From contig CAZGYE010000024.1 in NCBI GenBank assembly GCA_964530165.1, positions 1 to 33,358 on the forward strand: a stretch of 33,358 nucleotides of DNA, in the 5' to 3' direction. Below, one piece after another: positions 29,501-33,358 of this stretch. The stretch comes from CAZGYE01 sp964530165 (lineage in GTDB: Bacteria > Planctomycetota > Planctomycetia > Planctomycetales > Planctomycetaceae). The position numbers were made by a program, and so were the translations under genes. How positions within the stretch are numbered: the first letter of the stretch is position 1; every line of letters starts with the position of its first letter. The notes beneath the pieces are model-generated. The model saw only the letters and a program-made list of their open reading frames with translations, made no database searches and was not told the origin of the DNA.

Positions 29501-29848
29501 GATCGCGTCGACCTCGTTCTTCACATCCTCGAGGACTGCATCGATGTTCTGCACCTCGCTCAGCAGCGTCACGACGGTGGTGCTGAATCCTTCGGAGACG
29601 ATCGAGTCGACCTTCTCGACGCCTTCCACATCGCGGACCGCCTCCTCGATCTTGATCGTGATCGCTTTCTCGATCTCCTGAGGCTGCACGCCGGGATGGA
29701 CCACCGAAATCAGCAGCTTGTCCGGTTCCGACTCCGGAAACATTTCGCGGACCAGCGTCACCGCAAAGATGCAGCCCGCCACGAGGATGACGATCATCGT
29801 CATGTTCACCAGCACGTGGTTCTTCACACTGAAGCTGGGCAGTGACAT
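26540..29848 (-). CDS. RND-family efflux transporter permease (AcrB/HAE1 type)
   Basis: Proton-driven inner-membrane pump of 1102 aa with the usual two-fold arrangement: one N-terminal TM helix (about 8-30), a large periplasmic domain, a TM bundle (about 370-500), then the same again in the C-terminal half. The proton-relay Asp pair is seen in [20 protein letters not shown], and its counterpart in the second half is [17 protein letters not shown], with Asn/Asp where AcrB has Lys/Asn. No membrane-fusion protein or TolC-like gene is adjacent, so it must use partners coded elsewhere. The ATG at 29848 begins the expected N-terminus [16 protein letters not shown]. It lies 11 bp after a repeat-protein gene. 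Confidence 0.93.
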   Translation of the reverse strand: [1102 protein letters not shown]

Positions 29849-29859
29849 TGTCTGTCCGT

Positions 29860-30744
29860 TTAGTCCGCGTCCCCGACCTCTTCCCAAACGACGACGTACC
29901 GGTCTCGGCCACCGAAGGTGTAAGCGCTGATCTGTAGCGGCCCGAACCGGTCGCTGGCCATCTTCTCGAGCGTCTTCGCGAGGGCGACGGCCGTCAGTCC
30001 GCCGGTGATTTGCTGTTTGGGCCCTTCCGCCTCTTCCCAGATGCACGCGTGCCGCAATCGGCGTTTCTCCGCATAGGCGCACACTTGCGCGAGCCGAACT
30101 CCCACCTTTGCCTTATCACGAAACTCTCGCCGCAACTGCGTGTAACTCAACTTGAGCTGGACTTCTCGAGACGGCTTGTCTCGCTCCTCCCAGAGGCCGG
30201 CGAAATGGACGGCCCCCTCTTTTTCAAAGGCGGCAATTCGCAGCAATTGGTGGCCGGAGCCGGTGAGCGTTTCATGCGATTCCAGGAATTCATCGGCCGT
30301 CAGGCTCAGCCGAACTTCCGGAGACGGCCTCTGGTGCTTCTCCCAAATGGCGTCGTACGTAATCCGGCCGACGGCGCTGGTTGCGCCCAAGTGGATGAGA
30401 CGAAATCCCTGTTTCGACCGGGAAGAAGCTTCCGCCTGAAACTCCATCGGCGTGTAACCGGCCACTGCGTGCCACGGGAACTCGGCTCCTTTCTCCCAGA
30501 TGCCGGCCAACTGCGCACGGCCGTTGACGATGCAGGTCGAGATGTCGACGAGCCGGTACTGCCGCTTCACCTGCCGGTCCAATTCCTGCTTGAACTGCTC
30601 GCGGGTCAGCGCGAACTTCATTTCGCGGGGCGGGGCGGCGGGTGTCGTTCCGGCAGGGCAGCAAGCGACGAGTAAGCATGTACAACGAAAACATCGCCAC
30701 GCGAACCGAGCCGAGCAGTATTGTCTATCGATCGCGGCTGACAT
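29860..30744 (-). CDS. Secreted five-repeat protein, BTRD1-like
   Basis: The 294-aa product begins with an N-terminal signal with a lipobox-like LLVAC, followed by five tandem units of about 45-50 residues. Each ends in a Trp-Glu motif: AGIWEK, DAIWEK, AGLWEE, ACIWEE and VVVWEE, and each has a pattern of Leu/Ile-rich strand then aromatic turn. This matches the bacterial tandem repeat domain 1 (BTRD1) style, whose function is poorly known. The start at 30744 is favoured by AAGGAGC 8 bases upstream. It precedes the RND gene by 11 bp and is probably co-transcribed. Confidence 0.75.
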   Translation of the reverse strand: MSAAIDRQYCSARFAWRCFRCTCLLVACCPAGTTPAAPPREMKFALTREQFKQELDRQVKRQYRLVDISTCIVNGRAQLAGIWEKGAEFPWHAVAGYTPMEFQAEASSRSKQGFRLIHLGATSAVGRITYDAIWEKHQRPSPEVRLSLTADEFLESHETLTGSGHQLLRIAAFEKEGAVHFAGLWEERDKPSREVQLKLSYTQLRREFRDKAKVGVRLAQVCAYAEKRRLRHACIWEEAEGPKQQITGGLTAVALAKTLEKMASDRFGPLQISAYTFGGRDRYVVVWEEVGDAD

Positions 30745-31053
30745 CGCCAAGTGCTCCTTCCGTACTGAGGTTTCCGGGAATATAACGCGCCCGACCCTGG
30801 TTCCCAAGCTCGAGCTTGGGAACCAGCAGAAGCTTGAGCCTGGGAACCAGCAGAAGAAAACTCGATCGCCTCGTGGCCCGTGCCGTCATGGAGCAATGGA
30901 CTTGGTGTCCGGAGAATCGGCACGTTCAATTCCTCTCACTTCGAACAGTTCGACGACATCGAAGCGTTGACGCCGTGATGACACATAGCTTTCTTCGGAG
31001 CGGTGAGACGATGAAGGACGGTTGTCGCCCGGCATGCGGCGAGGCGCCGGCCT
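30745..31053. other. 309-bp gene-free interval between thpR and the repeat protein
   Basis: No convincing coding sequence is present; the short frames here lack ribosome-binding sites and family character. It contains the 30-bp palindrome at 30797-30826 and a partial second copy, and presumably the promoter for the minus-strand repeat-protein and RND genes, which I could not pinpoint. Confidence 0.6.
30797..30850. repeat. Perfect 30-bp palindrome with partial second copy
   Basis: Bases 30797-30826 form a perfect 30-bp palindrome of CTGGTTCCCAAGCTC and its complement, with no loop. It is followed by a near copy of the right half (GGGAACCAGCAGAAG repeated at about 30818-30832 and 30842-30856). 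The GGTTCCCAAGCTC-type palindrome resembles dispersed intergenic repeats known to me from planctomycetes and cyanobacteria. It lies about 50 bp upstream of the repeat-protein start, so it could influence that gene. Confidence 0.8.
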
Positions 31054-31614
31054 TCAGGTGCCCACCAGCTTTGTGGAGTGAAGGATCGTGTAGCGGGCGC
31101 CTTCCGGGCGTAACTCCGACTGGACCAACAAGACGGACTCGACCGTCGCGGCGCCGAACTCGGTCGATTCGTGCTCGGTGACGAGCGTCCTCAACTCGGC
31201 TGGCGGCTTGCTGCGGACGCGGGCCAACGTCAGGTGCGGATGGAACTTTCGCCGTTCCGGTTGGAAGCCGAGCGGTTTGAGGCGCTTTTCGAGTTTCTCG
31301 GCAATGGCGACAAGCGTCTCGGCATCTTCCATGCCGGCCCAGACGACCGACGGCCGGCCCAGATGCGGAAACGCCCCCAACCCGACGACGCGCAACTGAA
31401 AGGCCAATTCCGGCGCTGCGGCCGCCCGCACGATGTCGCCGATTTCCGGAAGCAGTTCCGGGTCGCTCTCGCCGAGAAACTTCAACGTCACGTGCAAATT
31501 GTCTACGGCGACCGATTTGACCGGTTGGCCCATCTCGGCAAGCTGCCTGGCAACTTTCCGCAACGGTGGCGATGCCGGGATCTTTACGGCAATGAAAGTA
31601 CGGATCATCTTCAC
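31054..31614 (-). CDS. thpR: RNA 2',3'-cyclic phosphodiesterase (2H family)
   Basis: ThpR hydrolyses 2',3'-cyclic RNA ends to 2'-phosphates and shows tRNA-ligase activity in vitro. The 186-aa product has both catalytic HxT motifs: H41-V-T43 in NLHVTLKFLGE and H127-L-T129 in KFHPHLTLARV, the 2H phosphoesterase signature, with the family N-terminus IRTFIAVKIP. The start is GTG at 31614, overlapping the permease stop by 4 bp (GTGA); the ATG at 31608 is an alternative. Confidence 0.93.
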   Translation of the reverse strand: MKMIRTFIAVKIPASPPLRKVARQLAEMGQPVKSVAVDNLHVTLKFLGESDPELLPEIGDIVRAAAAPELAFQLRVVGLGAFPHLGRPSVVWAGMEDAETLVAIAEKLEKRLKPLGFQPERRKFHPHLTLARVRSKPPAELRTLVTEHESTEFGAATVESVLLVQSELRPEGARYTILHSTKLVGT

Positions 31615-33044
31615 GATGGTCCTTCTTCCGCAGCAGCGGTTGTCGAGGGGAGCTGGGGCAGTTCCACTTTCTCCGGTTCCAGTCCCGCCTTAGCCAGGAC
31701 CCAATAGACCACAAAGCCCACGACGAGCGAGTACAGGCTCGTGGGATGCCAATTGGGCAACAATTCGGAATCCAGCGCCTTGGTGACGAGATCATTATTG
31801 GAGATGCCAACCAGGAACCCAAGCACCCACGCCGCGTAACCGGGGATGCTCACCCCGTCGCGTGGGCCGGCCCATTGGCGGCCGCTGAGTAGGTAGTCGG
31901 CGATCATCGCGCCGATGACCGGACCGAACGAAGCGCCAATCAGGCCGAAGAAAGGGGCCAAATTCCCCGCCACGCCCAGCGCCGCCAGCACGATGCCGAT
32001 CGTCGCCCCGCCCAAAGTCAGCGGGATGCGGGTCTTTTCGCTGCCCAGCATGGTGGAAAGGCTGTTGCCGATGATGAACGAGCAGAAGCAAGCCGGGGCA
32101 ATCGACCCGATGGCGAATAGAATCAGCATGATCTTGCCCAGCCCGGGGCTGACGACCGGCAACGCGGCGCTGAAAGTGAAGTTCTTCAAATGGGGATCAA
32201 TCCCATGAGCCCCGGCCACAGTCACCAGCGCCAGTCCCCCCGCAACCACGATGGCCAACCAAATGCCGGTCACACCGCCCCATTTTACGTCCTCGGCGTT
32301 GCGGTTGTTGCTGCAAAAGTCTGCTCCCACGGCCCCTGCCGTGGCAAAGAAACCGATGACCATCTGGATGACCAGCAAAAAGCCGGGCAGGGTCTGCTCG
32401 GCGGCCGGCTTGTAACTCCCGACCTGACCGATGTGACCGATGCTGCCCACTGCTGCGATCAGCAGCATGGCGATCGGCACGATAGGGAAGAAGGTCGACA
32501 TCTTGGCCACGTAGTCAATGCCCAAAGCGCCGAATAAAGCCAGCAGGTATCCCCAGAGAATAGCGGTGATCACGAACACCAGGCTGAACTGCGCTCCTTC
32601 GCCATAGATGCTCGTCGCGTATTCCTCCATTCCTACGCCCTTGAGAACCAGGCCCGCTGCATAATAGGTGGCCACGCTGTACCAGCCGATCTGCAACAGC
32701 CCCATGAAAATGCCCGGCAGGAAATAGCCGCCCTTCGTCCCAAACGTACTGGTTCCCACAATGTACAGGGGCAAGCCCGTCTTCATCCCCAGTAGACCGG
32801 GCACAGTGTAGAAGAGCAGGTGGCAGGCCAAGCCGGCCACCACCAGCCCCAGCAGACACGTACCGAGTCCCGTCATGCCCAGGACTCCCGGACCGTCGGC
32901 GTTTCCGGCTAGCTGATCGTAGAAGGCAATCCACAGAAAGATGCCCGCGTACGATTGGGCCGTGTTCTTGTACCATGCCGTTCGGTTGCCGGGGGGATTG
33001 GGCGTTGCCGACGACAAGTAGGACGGGAGGGCGCCTGCAGCCAT
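31611..33044 (-). CDS. NCS1-family nucleobase permease (cytosine/purine type)
   Basis: The 477-aa product is highly hydrophobic with about twelve TM segments and the family pattern near the N-terminus: GNRTAWYKNTAQSYAGIFLWIAFYDQ, then PLYIVGTSTFGTKGGY, and ADFCSNNRNAEDVKWGG in the middle. NCS1 carriers import cytosine, purines, allantoin or related compounds by sodium or proton symport; the substrate here cannot be read from sequence. The ATG at 33044 has AAAGGAAA just upstream. The stop overlaps thpR by 4 bp, so the two are translationally coupled, though a shared pathway is not obvious. Confidence 0.88.
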   Translation of the reverse strand: MAAGALPSYLSSATPNPPGNRTAWYKNTAQSYAGIFLWIAFYDQLAGNADGPGVLGMTGLGTCLLGLVVAGLACHLLFYTVPGLLGMKTGLPLYIVGTSTFGTKGGYFLPGIFMGLLQIGWYSVATYYAAGLVLKGVGMEEYATSIYGEGAQFSLVFVITAILWGYLLALFGALGIDYVAKMSTFFPIVPIAMLLIAAVGSIGHIGQVGSYKPAAEQTLPGFLLVIQMVIGFFATAGAVGADFCSNNRNAEDVKWGGVTGIWLAIVVAGGLALVTVAGAHGIDPHLKNFTFSAALPVVSPGLGKIMLILFAIGSIAPACFCSFIIGNSLSTMLGSEKTRIPLTLGGATIGIVLAALGVAGNLAPFFGLIGASFGPVIGAMIADYLLSGRQWAGPRDGVSIPGYAAWVLGFLVGISNNDLVTKALDSELLPNWHPTSLYSLVVGFVVYWVLAKAGLEPEKVELPQLPSTTAAAEEGPS

Positions 33045-33306
33045 GAGTGTTTCCTTTCGAACGGGTTGGAGCTTTCCGGGTTGTCGTGTGACACCGGATC
33101 ACCAACACAGGAAACACTGGCCGGCCCAGTGAAGTCAAGCAAGACGGGAGCATTTTCTCAGAATTGTGGAAAGCGGAAAGCCGAGAGGACCGGGCGGAAG
33201 CCGGGCAGTTCCAATGACCAAGCCTCAATGTCCAATGACGAAGTTCACACCCCGGAGCCACGCTCCCCATGCCCCATTCCGCATTTCTCTCAACTCTCAA
33301 CTACTG

Positions 33307-33358
33307 CTAGGCTGCGTCGATCCAATCGGCGAAGAAGGCGAACGTGTTGTCCACGACG
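33307..33358 (-). CDS. C-terminal end of an unidentified gene (cut by window edge)
   Basis: An open minus-strand frame enters from the window end and stops at 33307-33309 (TAG), giving the last 16 residues VVDNTFAFFADWIDAA. The residue mix looks protein-like and the downstream space is intergenic in character, but too little is visible to assign a family. Confidence 0.4.
   Translation of the reverse strand, partial: VVDNTFAFFADWIDAA

Noticed and set aside
27617..29845. Large + strand frames opposite the RND gene
   Set aside because: Their sequences (rich in His, Gln, Asp and Arg) are typical antisense frames of an RND permease, and the opposite strand has clear family motifs throughout.

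Overview
The window looks like chromosomal DNA from a planctomycete (Planctomycetota). The evidence is indirect but consistent: a BBP7-type outer-membrane protein, an enlarged ribosomal protein L17 with an acidic tail, an uncharacterised HExxH protein, a ribosomal operon lacking several usual members, and intergenic spaces filled with short palindromic and heptamer repeats of a style I associate with that phylum. I saw no rRNA, tRNA, CRISPR array, phage gene or intact insertion sequence.

Region 1 (1-8770, + strand) is the distal spc and alpha ribosomal operon: rplE (5' cut), rpsN, rpsH, rplF, rplR, rpsE, rplO, secY, map, rpmJ, rpsM, rpsK, rpoA, rplQ. The order is classical, but rpmD, adk, infA and rpsD are missing from their usual places. 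Palindromic repeats sit between rpsN/rpsH and rplR/rpsE, a heptamer repeat sits between rpoA/rplQ, and a good sigma-70-like promoter lies before rpmJ.

Region 2 (9022-18841) starts with a + strand HExxH protein, which converges on a long minus-strand gene series. In transcription order this is DUF309, LON-domain protein, folE, an 8-TM protein, a zinc-ribbon membrane protein, a YdiJ-like FAD/Fe-S oxidoreductase, moaD, moaE, moaA and a cysteine-desulfurase-like PLP enzyme. The second half is a molybdopterin-synthesis module in which the oxidoreductase and moaD overlap by 4 bp. MoaA carries Arg instead of the middle Cys of its radical-SAM motif, a single-base difference that would be expected to inactivate it.

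Region 3 (19065-24585) holds nth and dcd (+), a transglutaminase-like protein (-), a putative molybdenum-cofactor carrier (+) and a UxaA-family dehydratase (+).

Region 4 (24586-33358) opens with a 584-bp non-coding stretch containing a MITE-like nested inverted repeat and a heptamer array. It continues with a BBP7-like barrel protein (+), an RND efflux pump (-) preceded by a five-repeat lipoprotein-like protein, an RNA 2',3'-cyclic phosphodiesterase overlapping an NCS1 permease (-), and the last codons of a further minus-strand gene. No single undescribed system stands out. The most unusual signals are the MoaA substitution, the L17 extension, the repeat families, and the uncharacterised HExxH, zinc-ribbon/TM and tandem-repeat proteins.
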